A stretch of DNA of 64,000 nt from Breviolum minutum Mf 1.05b.01. Its lineage: Eukaryota > Sar > Dinophyceae > Suessiales > Symbiodiniaceae. Both the position numbers and the translations under genes were made by a program. The stretch spans positions 15,358 to 79,357 of the forward strand of contig DF239301.1 of NCBI GenBank assembly GCA_000507305.1, given 5' to 3'. The notes under the pieces were generated by a model that searched no databases, had not been told where the DNA came from, and saw only the letters and a program-made list of their open reading frames with translations. This document shows, in pieces, positions 23,165-33,474 of the stretch; position 1 is the stretch's first letter; every line of letters begins with the position of its first letter.

Positions 23165-23312
23165 TTTTCCTATAAAGGGTCCTGTAGTTTGGACTTCAAC
23201 TCTTCAGGGGACAGCGACATAGACTTGAGCAACTGAAGCCCACTGATCTTGGCACAGGCTTTTGCGCCGGCATTCAAGGACTGGCATGACAAGGTACGGC
23301 TCTGCAGCGATT
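23165..23312 (-). CDS. Exon, Ser/Leu-rich helical segment
   Basis: Open frame MSKESLQSRTLSCQSLNAGA, KACAKISGLQLLKSMSLSPE, ELKSKLQDPL then TAG, preceded by GTGATTGCTCAG|. The phase to the upstream exon does not fit, so an exon is missing or the boundary differs. Confidence 0.65.
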
Positions 23313-23359
23313 CCTTCGACATGCTGAGCAATCACGTTCAGGCGACTATCCTAGATAAC

Positions 23360-23980
23360 CTCGATTGGGTTATAGATCAATGTACCCCTTAAACCAAAAT
23401 GTTTTGGGAGCAGATGTGTGTGCAGCTATATATACACCCAATGTTTTGAAACGAGCTCCCATCACCCTTTCACAAAGTCTTTGGGAAGTGACAAAGCTTG
23501 ATCTCGGTCAAAGGGATTTCCCAAAACAAAAAAAACAAGCGTTTGGGTGGAAAAAGTCAATTATAAAGCATTTGAGGGTCCCTAAAATTCGGACATTTTT
23601 AACGTCCTTTTTACATAATCCCCGAACGCCTTCGAACGCCTTTTGAACGCCTTTTGAACGCCTTTGAACGGGTACGGGTTTTAACGACCTTGAGGGAATG
23701 TGACAATCTACGGCCTAGTTTGCTTTTTTATGACCATGGTCGGACCACCATACGGGTTTTAACGGACGTAAGGGTGACTTTTATGGGGTAAGAAGTCAGA
23801 GCCAACATTTTCAGTTTTTTTTTCAAAAAAACATACCAAATCTATAGAAAGGGTCATTCTGGATCAAGGAATGGGGAAAATTTACCTCCAATGGTCAAAG
23901 GTGTTTTTTTGGAATGAAGCGGTGCATGATTCGTATATAGTGGTGAAGGGTCCCTGGAACCATGAAAAAACAGTATTTAA
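23360..23980. other. Intronic stretch with GAACGCC micro-repeats
   Basis: CCGAACGCCTTCGAACGCCTTTTGAACGCC-type units occur at about 23,622-23,670, and ACGGGTTTTAACGACC/ACGGGTTTTAACGGACG at 23,677 and 23,752. No supported exon. Confidence 0.5.
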
Positions 23981-24088
23981 ATAATTAAAGGACACTTTGG
24001 AAAAAAAACACGTGAATCTTCATATATCGAATGATTTCTTTGATGTAGATCGAAGCTTCCCAGGCCCAACATTTGATTATATACATAC

Positions 24089-24158
24089 CATCACCCCATG
24101 TGGGAATCCCATCCACCAGACCAAACAGATATGTGTGAACGTGTTCACAGGTTAATGT
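24089..24158 (-). CDS. Small exon
   Basis: Acceptor AGGATTCAG| at 24,159, donor GATG|GTATGTATAT at 24,088. 23 codons: TLTCEHVHTYLFGLVDGIPT then WGD. Phase 0 in, 1 out. Confidence 0.7.
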
Positions 24159-24234
24159 CTGAATCCTTTCATATATCATGAAAGTTTCTTCAGTTTTAAA
24201 ACCAAGAAGTGAATGGAAATATGAAGATTTACAC

Positions 24235-24390
24235 CTTCGAAGCATTCCAGCCTTCCTGTGTTTCCAATCCCATTTGGTCCCAACATTTTTTGCCCATGCA
24301 GGACATCATCACGGTTTGTTGGCCCACGCTTTCGGCATCCCGGACTGAGAGGGTCTCTGGGTGTGGCAAACGCATAGGTATATAGAAACG
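24235..24390 (-). CDS. Exon, 5' boundary uncertain
   Basis: Ends at donor TTCGAAG|GTGTAA (24,235/24,234), phase 0. Frame reads MRLPHPETLSVRDAESVGQQ, TVMMSCMGKKCWDQMGLETQ, EGWNASK. The acceptor that would give the needed phase is unclear. Confidence 0.6.
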
Positions 24391-24881
24391 CCATTGCTGG
24401 GTATTTTCACAACCAAACAGCGTGTGAACATATATATGTATATATATCATCCATATATCATATATCATTGCAATGTCCAATTGGGTGATTTTCTTCATTC
24501 TTAGATTGTATATGGACCACAGAGGTTTGAAAGTTGAACAACATCTATATATACCCAAACAATGAAGGAACGCCTGCATACCACACAATCAAGACGACGT
24601 TGAGAGCCTGAAGGGGTATATATATCAACATATATATGCATTCACAAATTGCCCAACAGAACATCAACATGTGTTCACTCAAGGTCTTTATAAAGGTCAA
24701 AGATTGTGTTTTTGAAGAACCACATATATATTTAATGTATATATAGCATAAAAAGCCTATAGGATCAGAACCACAACTTGTGTATTTGCAGGCTCCCAAC
24801 AATTGTAAATATGATTGGGTGGAACAGCTTCCAAGATGAATTGGCAATATAAAAGTAAAGAGGTTTCCCCCAAAGACTTAC

Positions 24882-25115
24882 AAGGATTTGGGAATTGCCT
24901 TCTTCCATTCTGCTGGAAGTTTGAGGTACTTATTAGCAAACAGGTAGCGAATGGTGTCCTTCAGGCCTGCTTCTGGCCAGTCGGACATATCAGCATCCAT
25001 CAGCAAATCATATGCTGGGACATCTACAACATTTAGCTTAGGCTTACCTTCCCCTTCAGTTTTCAATTTCGGCATCAGGTCGCAAATCTTCTTTGCAAAT
25101 CTTTGTGGATACACC
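24882..25115 (-). CDS. Exon, C-terminal part of methyltransferase-like block
   Basis: Acceptor GTTCGACTAAG| at 25,116 and perfect donor TCCTT|GTAAGT at 24,881. 77 codons: VYPQRFAKKICDLMPKLKTE, then VVDVPAYDLLMDADMSDW and RYLFANKYLKLPAEWKKA. Joins upstream in phase (CA|G = Gln). Confidence 0.85.
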
Positions 25116-25233
25116 CTTAGTCGAACAAAAACTGAGCATCAATCTAAGTGGAAAACAAATTCATATATAGACAGCATTGTTTTGAATCACAAAGTGCATC
25201 ACTTCGCTGACCCCAAATACATGTAACTAAGAC

Positions 25234-25451
25234 ATGAACTGCGTACTCTTGAGGGCAACTGATCCTTTCCATGAAGGCCGCCCTGACTTCGACACATACT
25301 TGATTACAGTTTTGAGCCCACATTGTTGGCGAACCTGTTTGGAGAGCTTACCCTTGTTGAGTTTGTCTGTCCAAACGTTGTTAGTCATACCCATATGTCG
25401 CTTGGGCGACGGTGCACCATAATGCGCCATCCACCACGCTATTCGGTATAC
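25234..25451 (-). CDS. Exon, methyltransferase-like block, KRHMGMTNN
   Basis: Acceptor AACCCAAG| at 25,452, donor ACGCA|GTTCATG at 25,233. 72 codons: VYRIAWWMAHYGAPSPKRHM, GMTNNVWTDKLNKGKLSKQV, then KTVIKYVSKSGRPSWKGS. Follows VEQPGSS in the order seen in C5-methyltransferase-like proteins. In phase both sides. Confidence 0.88.
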
Positions 25452-25595
25452 CTTGGGTTCAACACAGTTTGAATTAAACCAATTTGAATCTTTATATAAA
25501 AATATATTGTATATACATTTTTTTTTGCCCAAATGGTTGAGTATAATTTTCCTGTCTATATAGAAAATCTAAAACAGCTATGAATGGCCAAGTAC

Positions 25596-25713
25596 ACGTG
25601 TGGTCTTGAAGAGCCACTGGAATCGATCCGAATACTGCATTAGAGAACTCCCGGGTTGCTCCACCAGAAAACTTCCTCCCAGACACACGCTCAGAAGGGC
25701 AATGAGAACTGTC
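25596..25713 (-). CDS. Exon, methyltransferase-like block, VEQPGSS motif
   Basis: Acceptor TGCGCCTCAG| at 25,714, donor ACACGT|GTACTTGG at 25,595. 39 codons: TVLIALLSVCLGGSFLVEQP then GSSLMQYSDRFQWLFKTTR. A hydrophobic strand ending in V-E-Q-P sits where C5 DNA methyltransferases have E-N-V. Phase 2 in, 0 out. Confidence 0.88.
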
Positions 25714-26212
25714 CTGAGGCGCAGAAGGTTGTTTCTGAATGGCGAAGTGGATCCAACTTGCAGGCCCAGGGTGTTTTGGATTTTTGTATATGTGTATTTC
25801 TCTGAAATATGTGTATTTGGGCAACATAAAGATTGAAATGTATAAAATAAATATATCAACATATATCAACATACATATTTCAAAATAATTGGATTGATAC
25901 CCATGGTTTGAAGTGTGGCCTTTTCGAAGAAACACTTTCACATCTTCAAATGCACACGTTGCGCTCACTTATAAGCTTTAAAACATTTCGAAAGGAATAG
26001 GATTTATATATAAACACTTCAAGTGTTTGTTTGGGAAGGTGCCCCATTGAATGGTATGCTGGTTGACACAACACATATTCATCACTGCATGCAAAAAAAA
26101 CATTCCAATAACAATCTATATCGTTTGCAATCATGATGCAACATTATCAAGATCCATGCATGTTGGCAAATTGTTTGGACAAAATACCAGATTCGGTCCC
26201 TTAATACAGAAC

Positions 26213-26395
26213 TCAAGAAGCCTTGCTGCCATTCCATTCGCTATTTGAATATAAAGAAGGTCTTCCCGACCCTCTGGGAAATGAACCGCTCGCCGGCTTG
26301 TGCCGTTGTTGACCCCGACCCAGCTACTGCAAACCGTTGCAAGTAGGGTGAAGAAATTGTTTGACTTGCATTGCAGGAGTAGCCACACGGCAATC
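26213..26395 (-). CDS. Exon, methyltransferase-like block, middle
   Basis: Acceptor GTGTCGAG| at 26,396, donor CTTGA|GTTCTG at 26,212. 60 codons: IAVWLLLQCKSNNFFTLLAT, VCSSWVGVNNGTSRRAVHFP, EGREDLLYIQIANGMAARLL. The CSSWV..N.GTSRR segment lies where a methyltransferase would carry its substrate loop, but no Pro-Cys dipeptide is present, so cytosine-5 catalysis is doubtful. Confidence 0.85.
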
Positions 26396-26684
26396 CTCGA
26401 CACACCGCTGTGCTGACATATGTATATATACATGTATATAGAGAGAGGTACGCGTTTGCACCCATCACTCAATCATATATATAGCATGCACAGACACATA
26501 TACAAAAAATCGGGACCTTGAAATCATATATATCAATTCTGAAGTCTGTAAAGAAATTTCACCGTTTGAAAACTTCAGAAAACATCAGCATATATACATC
26601 GATCCCAAAAGGAAAATTTAAATACAGGCATCACACTGGATAACTTGTGGTTAATTGGACTTTCCCAACAGCTGAGGTTATGAC

Positions 26685-26845
26685 CCCATGCCGGATGGTG
26701 TCATAAAGTCAAACGGGTTGGATCGGCCAGGTAAAGGTTTGTCCCGAAGATATTCTATGTCGACTGCACAACTAGGATACGCATTCGCATGTACCTCCTG
26801 GAACACGTTGCCAGCTCCTGCGAAAAACTCCACGTACTCCAGGCC
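26685..26845 (-). CDS. Exon, methyltransferase-like block, EFFAGAGN motif I
   Basis: Acceptor GTTTGTTGTCAG| at 26,846, donor ATGGG|GTCATAAC at 26,684. 53 codons: GLEYVEFFAGAGNVFQEVHA, NAYPSCAVDIEYLRDKPLPG, RSNPFDFMTPSGM. F-x-G-x-G followed about 18 residues later by V-D matches the SAM-binding motif I and acidic strand end of Rossmann methyltransferases, nearest to the LFAG-type of C5 enzymes. In phase on both sides. Confidence 0.88.
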
Positions 26846-27003
26846 CTGACAACAAACACAGCAAGCTGGGTGAAGAGATCCCAATTCCGATTTTTAATTC
26901 AAACTTATGTTTCTTTTGCTACATTTATTCCTGATGTATAAATATTTACAGAGTGGAGAACTTGAAGATCAAGGTGTATAGTTTCAATCATTCTTTATAG
27001 AAC

Positions 27004-27178
27004 ATCTTTAGAAGACTCCATGTGTAACAAACTGCAGTCAAAAAGGGGTCTATCGAACCATGCAGTATACACAGGGCTCTCCATGAACTTTTCAGAACCA
27101 ATTCGACGACTCATATGCCTCCGACAAAGGTGGCAAGTTCTTCGAGAAGTGGACCAGAACGACCACCAGGATGAAGGT
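27004..27178 (-). CDS. Exon, Cys/His zinc-binding-like segment
   Basis: Acceptor GCACTGACAG| at 27,179, donor AAAGAT|GTTCTA at 27,003. 58 codons: PSSWWSFWSTSRRTCHLCRR, HMSRRIGSEKFMESPVYTAW, FDRPLFDCSLLHMESSKD. C-x2-C-x3-H plus a later C and H could bind zinc. Directly precedes the methyltransferase-like block, in phase. Confidence 0.85.
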
Positions 27179-27305
27179 CTGTCAGTGCATGGCAAAAAGA
27201 ACTGGTGGACGGAATCGGACAGAATTGAAAAACGTATATAAGCTTTCCCCGAAAGAATCCTAAATTCATTGGGCCTATACATCATGTCAATCAGAGAAGT
27301 TCAAC

Positions 27306-27394
27306 TCTTCAACGCATACCCCAAAACCCTTTGGCGCCTTCGGCGCTCCTTTAGTCAAGAGCATCTTGACAAGAGAGTCTAAATCGACAACCAT
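27306..27394 (-). CDS. Exon, possibly with an initiator ATG
   Basis: Frame MVVDLDSLVKMLLTKGAPKA then PKGFGVCVEE, ending at donor GAAGA|GTTGAAC (27,305), which joins the 27,178 exon in phase. The ATG at 27,394-27,392 sits two bases after an in-frame TAG and an AG (CTATATAG|CCATGG), so this is either an internal exon or the trans-spliced start of a second protein. Confidence 0.65.
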
Positions 27395-27396
27395 GG

Positions 27397-27488
27397 CTAT
27401 ATAGGTGTTTCAGCTGGTTCGACACCAGCAGGCACCCGTTTCACAAAAAGTGCTGAGCCCAACGACCCAATGGAGTCAAGTTTTGAAA
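27397..27488 (-). CDS. Exon ending in TAG, or read into next exon
   Basis: Acceptor TACTTCCCAAG| at 27,489, joined in phase with the 27,717 donor. Reads SKLDSIGSLGSALFVKRVPA then GVEPAETPI and TAG at 27,399-27,397. No good donor lies before the stop, so this may be a real C terminus. Confidence 0.6.
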
Positions 27489-27716
27489 CTTGGGAAGTAA
27501 ACATGGAATTCAATGGTGGTCATTTTATATAAATTCATTGATACATGTTTTCTGCTGATGAAGCAGTTGAGATTGAGATGTATCGTTTCAAACTCCAAAC
27601 AGCTATCCACAATCATTCACCATTTGGTGCATCAACTATGTCGCCATATAGGATGAATGAAAATGGGTATATTTGGGAAAATGCCCCCAGGTTTCAGCAA
27701 CCTATATATAGCTTAC

Positions 27717-27826
27717 CTGTGACCCAGCTGGACCCCACTCGCAAAATCAAGTCGGATTTACCAAGCATATCATTGTTGCGGCTGGCTTTCCGCAAAGCAG
27801 CAGGGCATCGTTTCCGCTTCATGCGC
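27717..27826 (-). CDS. Exon, highly basic segment
   Basis: Acceptor CGACCTGCAG| at 27,827 and perfect donor ACAG|GTAAGC at 27,716. 36 codons: RMKRKRCPAALRKASRNNDM then LGKSDLILRVGSSWVT. The plus strand is also open here, but the splice sites and phases favour minus. Confidence 0.75.
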
Positions 27827-28087
27827 CTGCAGGTCGCTTTGAAGGAAGTGTGGGGGCCAATTCAGATCAGGAAAGCGGAGTGCCAATATATACTCGGAAA
27901 TGTGATTTACAGTACTGAAAAATCATCGACCATTTCACTGAAAAACATTGGTAAACCCAGTGGGTAACTCTTTGAAGATGAAACTCCCTAAAGTGACCTA
28001 GTGAGGATTATATATATGTTTTAATCATCAATGTTGGGCAGCAAAAGGGTCTTGGAGGATCAAATTCTTCAGTGCCTCAATGTACAC

Positions 28088-28197
28088 CACCCAAAATTAA
28101 CATGGAACCCAAAAATGAAGCTCTCCAAAATAAAAACAATATCCTCTTCCAGGGGTAAATAGATTTTCAGGTTCCATGTTAAATTTCAGGAATGTAC
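28088..28197. mobile_element. TIR element inside an intron, AAAATTAACATGGAACC family
   Basis: CACCCAAAATTAACATGGAACC at one end mirrors GGTTCCATGTTAAATTTCAGG at the other. Related to copies at 39,373-39,475, 4,955-5,075, 55,090-55,195 and 60,232-60,340. It lies wholly in an intron of the large gene. Confidence 0.75.
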
Positions 28198-28753
28198 CTG
28201 GGACTGTTGTGTTCATGCGCTCAAGGGGTTTTTGATTTAGAAATTTATTTGTATAGAAGGCTCCAAATGTATGAGGTAAAACTAAACCATATACATAAGG
28301 GTATGCCCCCCATGTAATGATCCCTTTCATTACAGGGATCCTGATCCCACACTGGAGTCCAAACCGCCAAACCAAACCATGTGGTAGGGTGGCATACATT
28401 CTCAAGTGAATTGACCACTGTATACCTTGAAAATGAGCATCCATTGTGGGTCTGGGTGAATTTATATGTATTTGCAGTAATCACTTCAGAACATGTGTTT
28501 CGAAAACATTCACATGAGTATATAAGTTGTTTTCTTTGATGAACATATATTTATACATCATCTCTATCTATAGAGACTCATGTGTATAGATTCATATGTG
28601 CTAATCTGTTTGTTCAGAAAAGAAACAAATCAATTCTTCGAACGTATATTACAAAATTTCTATATTTATATGATAAGATTTCACAAATCGAGAAAGGCTT
28701 TTATAAATATATATACCAACCTGGGACATATATAGATTATATGTTGCACAAAC

Positions 28754-28855
28754 CAGCTTTTTCCAGTCTGTTCGAACTGTGCGGTTGCAATGCCGAAGAA
28801 ACCCCTGAACAAAAGACACGGGTGTTGAACAACACCTTCAAAAACCGTTGGTCCC
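28754..28855 (-). CDS. Exon
   Basis: Acceptor AATCCTCCAG| at 28,856, donor AAAGCTG|GTTTGTG at 28,753. 33 codons: GPTVFEGVVQHPCLLFRGFF then GIATAQFEQTGKS. In phase with the exons on both sides. Confidence 0.78.
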
Positions 28856-29174
28856 CTGGAGGATTGAGGCACCACAGCATTTCAGCTATATGGCCCCGTA
28901 TTTAATTTCAGCAACAGCTTTAAATATGTTGCAGGCCCCATGGATGCACAAACTCCTGCGAGTATATCAATCGAACAAAAGAATGAAATTGCTGATCTTT
29001 ATGAAAAATGTATAGAGATCAAGAGTTCAACTTAAGAAAATATATAAAGACAAGACAAACAACTGGATCATATGATGGAAAAGGAGTTTGTATAAGACCC
29101 CTGCATGCATCTAATTGCAAACGCTGGTAACACACAGTGCTGATTCACACTCCTATAGGCTCTCTCCACGAGAC

Positions 29175-29351
29175 TCCCAATACTCACCGACGGCTGCATC
29201 AAGCGAGGCAACGTAAGACTTCCGAAGGGAAACCATGGAGTTGTGCTTGGGACTCAGACCATCTTTCACAAGTTGATCAGCCTCACCAGGGGGCCACAAA
29301 GTTAACTTAATGGAAGGGACGTTTTGTTCAAACCAAATCAGAACATGAGTT
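29175..29351 (-). CDS. Exon
   Basis: Acceptor TCGTTCTCAAG| at 29,352, donor TATTGGGA|GTCTCG at 29,174. 58 codons: THVLIWFEQNVPSIKLTLWP, PGEADQLVKDGLSPKHNSMV, SLRKSYVASLDAAVGEYW. Phase 2 in, 2 out. Confidence 0.82.
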
Positions 29352-29470
29352 CTTGAGAACGAATGATTTTCATATACAACATGGACCCGTTGTGTTTTCA
29401 AAGTATAAATATTTGATGCTGGTGAGAAACCCATTTGCAAGCCAAGAAGAGGTTGCAGCAGGTGCATGAC

Positions 29471-30174
29471 CCATGGGCAAAGTAACCGACTTGCTTGAAG
29501 GGATCTTTCTTTGGTTTCGAATCATTCTTCGCATTCGACTTGGAGTTTTCAAGTTTGGAGCTTCGACATTTGACCCCAATAGCATTCCTAGTCCAGTAGA
29601 TGCTGATTTGCAAATCATCATACTTTGGGATACGGAAATGGTGATGTTCATGATCACACCCTTCCTCCGGACAAGTTCCCAAGATCTCCATCAACTCCTT
29701 TTGGACCTCGAGGTCCACCTTGGAGGATGTCGCTTTGGGACCTGAGGCACCCTTAGTTTTTTTCAGTGGTGCGGCAGTGTCGGGCTCAAGGTCTTTCCGT
29801 TTTTTGGTGGTATTCTTCAGTTCCTGGGGTTTCGCAACTGTGTCAACGTTCACACGTTCAGCCGGTTCAGCCGGTGTTTTTTTCTTTGTCTTCTTCTTGG
29901 TTGCTGACTTCTTCTCTTTCTCACTCTTCACCTCAGCCTTCAATTTGTCCTTTTTCACCTTTTTCAAAGTTTGCCTTCTTTTGCTGATGCGCTTACCTTT
30001 CTGGTTCTTCTTTCCTTTCTTTCCAGTCTCCTTCCCATTTTTCTGGCTACCTTTACCCTTCCCTTTCCCTTTCTTCGCATCCCGTTCTTCTTTGATAGTC
30101 TTCTTTACCTGGAACTGATTCCTCCGGGTAATGGGAGGGTGTTCAGGAATTTCAGGGCGATCTGCAGCATCCGC
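29471..30174 (-). CDS. Large exon, Lys-rich region then Cys/His domain
   Basis: Acceptor ACCCCCTGCAG| at 30,175, donor GCCCATGG|GTCATG at 29,470. 234 codons. The first half is a Lys/Gly-rich tail (KKGKGKGKGSQKNGKETGKK), likely a nuclear or nucleic-acid-binding region. The second half has ILGTCPEEGCDHEHHHFRIP then KYDDLQISIYWTRNAIGVKC, a C-x4-C-x-H-x-H-H-H cluster that could bind metal. Phase 0 in, 2 out. Confidence 0.88.
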
Positions 30175-30458
30175 CTGCAGGGGGTCAGTCCATGGATGTT
30201 ATCAAAAAGAACTCGCAATGATATACATTGATTGTGTTTCAATGTATATGTTGCTGTAGATTAGTGGGGTAAGAATTCACCATCGGATTTTGTTCAAGCA
30301 GATTTCCAGAGGCCCTTCCAAAATGCCAATATACAAAACATAGATCGAACCCCTATATATAGCTGTATATACAATTATAATTTCTATACATGTGCAGGCC
30401 CAATGGTATCCAGGCAAAAACCCATTGGATATATATGGGAACACTATGGAAATAAAAC

Positions 30459-30715
30459 TCGTATATTTCGGTAAATCAGTTTGGACATTTCAGCCTTCCC
30501 ATCCATACCCTTCATCTCGGCAAATGTAGCAGGTTTGGACTGCTCTGGAAGGGGAATTGCTTCACCAGTGGCACCACCGGCAGCAGCCGCTTCCTCAATA
30601 GCAATCGCCCGGCGTGCCTCCTCTGTGTTGACTAGATCGTCGGGTGCCAGAATCTGTGTTTCAGTGTTGTCGGTGCCCATAGGCATGGATTCAGCAACAT
30701 AGACTGGGGTCTGAC
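30459..30715 (-). CDS. Exon, Ala/Glu-rich linker
   Basis: Acceptor CACTCATCAG| at 30,716, donor ATACGA|GTTTTA at 30,458. 85 codons including TPVYVAESMPMGTDNTETQI, NTEEARRAIAIEEAAAAGGA and KGMDGKAEMSKLIYR. Joins upstream in phase (G|GT). Confidence 0.82.
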
Positions 30716-30878
30716 CTGATGAGTGTTTGGTTCGCTATAGCTACCCCCAAAACATCCAAGTTCACAAAACAAATCCCATAATATCAAAATGCCATAATGT
30801 CAAGGGAGGTGATTGAAAAAATGATTGCTCAATTTTGAGCTTGGAATCTGGTGGAGCCATTGAGGGCCTTATCAGTAC

Positions 30879-30958
30879 CATGATCATCATCAAGGGGCTG
30901 ACTATCGGGTTCTAGTGGCGGCTGCTCTGTAAGAAGATCCTCAGCACCAAGGCCATAC
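30879..30958 (-). CDS. Small exon, acidic linker
   Basis: Acceptor TTCATTCCTAG| at 30,959, donor CATG|GTACTG at 30,878. YGLGAEDLLTEQPPLEPDSQ then PLDDDH. In phase both sides. Confidence 0.8.
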
Positions 30959-31121
30959 CTAGGAATGAAAAGGTATATACGGCAAGTCTGTTCTTTTCAG
31001 TGTTGGGGGCCATCCACAGGAATCAAACCTTGTTAAGGCATGGTATATACAAAGTATATATAAACACAAAAGCCATTGCAGTTCTTCATTCAATATATAT
31101 TCAACATATATACGTATTGAC

Positions 31122-31255
31122 CTTCCGCAGTTAGGATACAGAGAGAGATCATTGACTGCGTCCATGATTTGTTTCATCATCTCGTCGGGCGAGCTGTCCA
31201 GTGGTTCATCATCAGACACCGAAAGGTCAACTTGCTCAATGGCAGGTGTGTTGTC
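31122..31255 (-). CDS. Exon, acidic segment
   Basis: Acceptor GTTTTATAG| at 31,256, donor GGAAG|GTCAATACG at 31,121. 44 codons: DNTPAIEQVDLSVSDDEPLD, SSPDEMMKQIMDAVNDLSLY, PNCG. Needs phase 0 from upstream, which only the GC donor at 31,542 supplies. Confidence 0.8.
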
Positions 31256-31541
31256 CTATAAAACATGGATTCGTTTTTTCATGATCAGTCGGAGCTGAAA
31301 CAATTTAAGTACATGTCATGTAGTTTGGCTATATGTTATAGAATCCAAGTGATGAAGAATTGGTTGGTCTTATCCATGTTGGGGATCTTTATCGAAAACA
31401 ATCATCAGATCTACATCATTAAATATATGGTATATATATATGCATATATTTCCAACATAGATACATGTATACATATATACAACTATATATCTATATATAG
31501 GAGATATTCCAAAGATAAACCATCAATGATTTCAACCCTGC

Positions 31542-32141
31542 CTGAAACGTGAGCTGACGTGCCAAGGGTGTGGCAACTGGACGACCCTTCCCTTTCGAAT
31601 TTGGGAATGTCACTGCACCTTCGATGCCGGGTCCCTTGGGATGGCTGGGAATCTGCGGTGAGGGTGGCTTAGGCAATGGAATTGGTGTAAGCTGCTCTTC
31701 CAGACTGACCATTTGTTCATCCAACTTACGGTAAGCATCCAAAGTTGTTTGGTGGGTAGTCTTACCACCCCCCTCCCCAGCAGCTGGAGCGGCTGTTCCA
31801 GCCCTGGAAGTCCAAACTGCACCTGCCATGTCCTCCAACGAAGTTTGCCCATCCCCAGGTTTTGCTGGAGCTCTGGTTGACGACAAGGTTCCAGAACCAG
31901 AGGGTTTGGGGCGAGCGGCTGGCGTGGAAGATTTTTTTTCAGGTTCCAACACATCCTGATACTTAACCAGAAAGTTAACAGCGTCCAACACATCCTGAAG
32001 CCCACTTTCCATGTCAATGTCTTCACCATCATCGGAAGAATTGTCATCGGAAGGTTTGTCAGCTACAGGTGGAACATCCTCATTTGTATCCTCTTGCTCT
32101 GACTCATTCTCCTTTAGGATTGGTTGGGTGTCAGTCATAAA
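31542..32141 (-). CDS. Exon, Ser/Pro/Asp-rich linker; possible gene start
   Basis: Opens after ATTGAAAG| with TTT-ATG; the ATG is at 32,138-32,136. 200 codons including DNSSDDGEDIDMESGLQDVL, RKLDEQMVSLEEQLTPIPLP and SKGKGRPVATPLARQLTFQ. Ends at a GC donor, TTTCAG|GCAGGG, the only nearby site giving phase 0. It could be the first exon of a separate gene or follow the 32,627 exon by splicing at GGTGCA|GTGGGC. Confidence 0.82.
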
Positions 32142-32542
32142 CTTTCAATGGTCGCATCAGAATGATTCTATTTGGATTGAGAATCGAACATCACCAACAT
32201 ATATTCCAAGGTGATGACAAGATAGAAACAACCGGATACATCTATAAACATGATGTTTGAAGAAAAACATCATTAAAATAGAAAGGGATACAGGATAGCC
32301 CTCCAAAACGTTTTGAACAGGTGGCTGTCCTCATCAGCCTTTGGCACCAAACCAGTCCTGCCCAACAACCAGTCCTGCCAGCTAAACCCCCATGGTTTCT
32401 ATATACATATATAGAAGGTTTTTTCTTCTTGGAAAGCTATAGTGGCTCAATATATGTCTATATCAAGAGCTATATTTACAGCTTATATAACTATATAGAA
32501 GGAAATACACCATCATATCCTGGAAGGTTTTTTATGGTTTTT

Positions 32543-32627
32543 TTAGGGCGTGCCCACTGCACCACTGCATTCCTCGGTAGCGCCAAGGTCACGCATCAAT
32601 TCTGCGAGCAAAGGATCCTTGCAGGAG
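32543..32627 (-). CDS. Exon ending in TAA
   Basis: Acceptor TCACCCAAG| at 32,628 adds one base to the split codon of the previous exon (AG|C = Ser). Reads SCKDPLLAELMRDLGATEEC then SGAVGTP and TAA. An in-phase donor (GCA|GTGGGC) before the stop would allow continuation into 32,141. Confidence 0.75.
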
Positions 32628-32778
32628 CTTGGGTGAGTCGGTGTGTGGGGTCATCGTATTTGCAGAAGCTGGAAGTGGCCAGTGGCCGAAATGAAATGCG
32701 ATATCGACGGATATCAACAACTGTTTGTTTGATTGAAAACCCATTTTACCCAACACTGTTTATTTTTTGGGGGTAAAC

Positions 32779-33323
32779 CTGTCCTTGGGAGGTATAGGCC
32801 TGTTGATCTCTTTCTTCGCTACTTGACAAAGGCGACGAATGGCCCAAGCATCTTGATAAACTTTATCACCATGGTTGTTGAACTTCAATTGGAGACGTTC
32901 ATAAATCAATTTCACTTGCTCCATCAATCGGTCCAATGACGGAAGGGTTCGATCTTGATCACGCATCAGGTGGAACAAGGGCTTCATAACTATAGCATTG
33001 ATCTTGAGGTTCACCACCGTTTTGTCAACAAACGCATTTGATTCAGACTTGGAAGTATTATCCCACCCCCGCAAAAGGCTTTTGTGTTCACGAAGTCTTT
33101 CCCTCACTGATGGGGTATCATCCCAAGCTGGGGCTAAGGTATCCATAGCCCATGTTCCCACTCTTTCACCACGTCCTGGGGAATCAGTTTCCTCCCTGGG
33201 CCCTCTGGAGCCACTCCCACTGGATTTTGCTGAACCTGGATCCCTTGGCATCCTCACCACACGAAAAAAGAGCTTGACTCTAAACCGGCTGCGGCTGAGG
33301 AGTGAGCTATGGTTTTTGCGTGG
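32779..33323 (-). CDS. Exon, Ser-rich lead and helical domain
   Basis: Acceptor CTCACTGGCAG| at 33,324, donor AAGGACAG|GTTTAC at 32,778. 181 codons: PGSAKSSGSGSRGPREETDS, TPSVRERLREHKSLLRGWDN, then INAIVMKPLFHLMRDQDRTL and VYQDAWAIRRLCQVAKKEIN. Predominantly helical, no known domain recognised. Phase 0 in. Confidence 0.85.
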
Positions 33324-33474
33324 CTGCCAGTGAGAGGGCCACATGAATCATTTTTAATAATGTTATATCATTGATCTTTCTTTTGAACAAGACATGTAAC
33401 ACAAGAAAAATCATGATTCTATATGTATATAAACCACCAATCATCGCTTCCCATCAAAAGGTTGACCCCATCAC

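Noticed and set aside
27545-27967. 140-codon plus-strand frame starting MFSADEAVEIEMYRF
   Set aside because: It overlaps a minus-strand exon with a perfect GTAAGC donor that fits both neighbours in phase. The plus frame has no such support.
29720-30118. Phe/Ser-rich plus-strand frame, 132 codons
   Set aside because: It is the antisense shadow of the Lys-rich minus-strand exon (AAG/AAA read as CTT/TTT).
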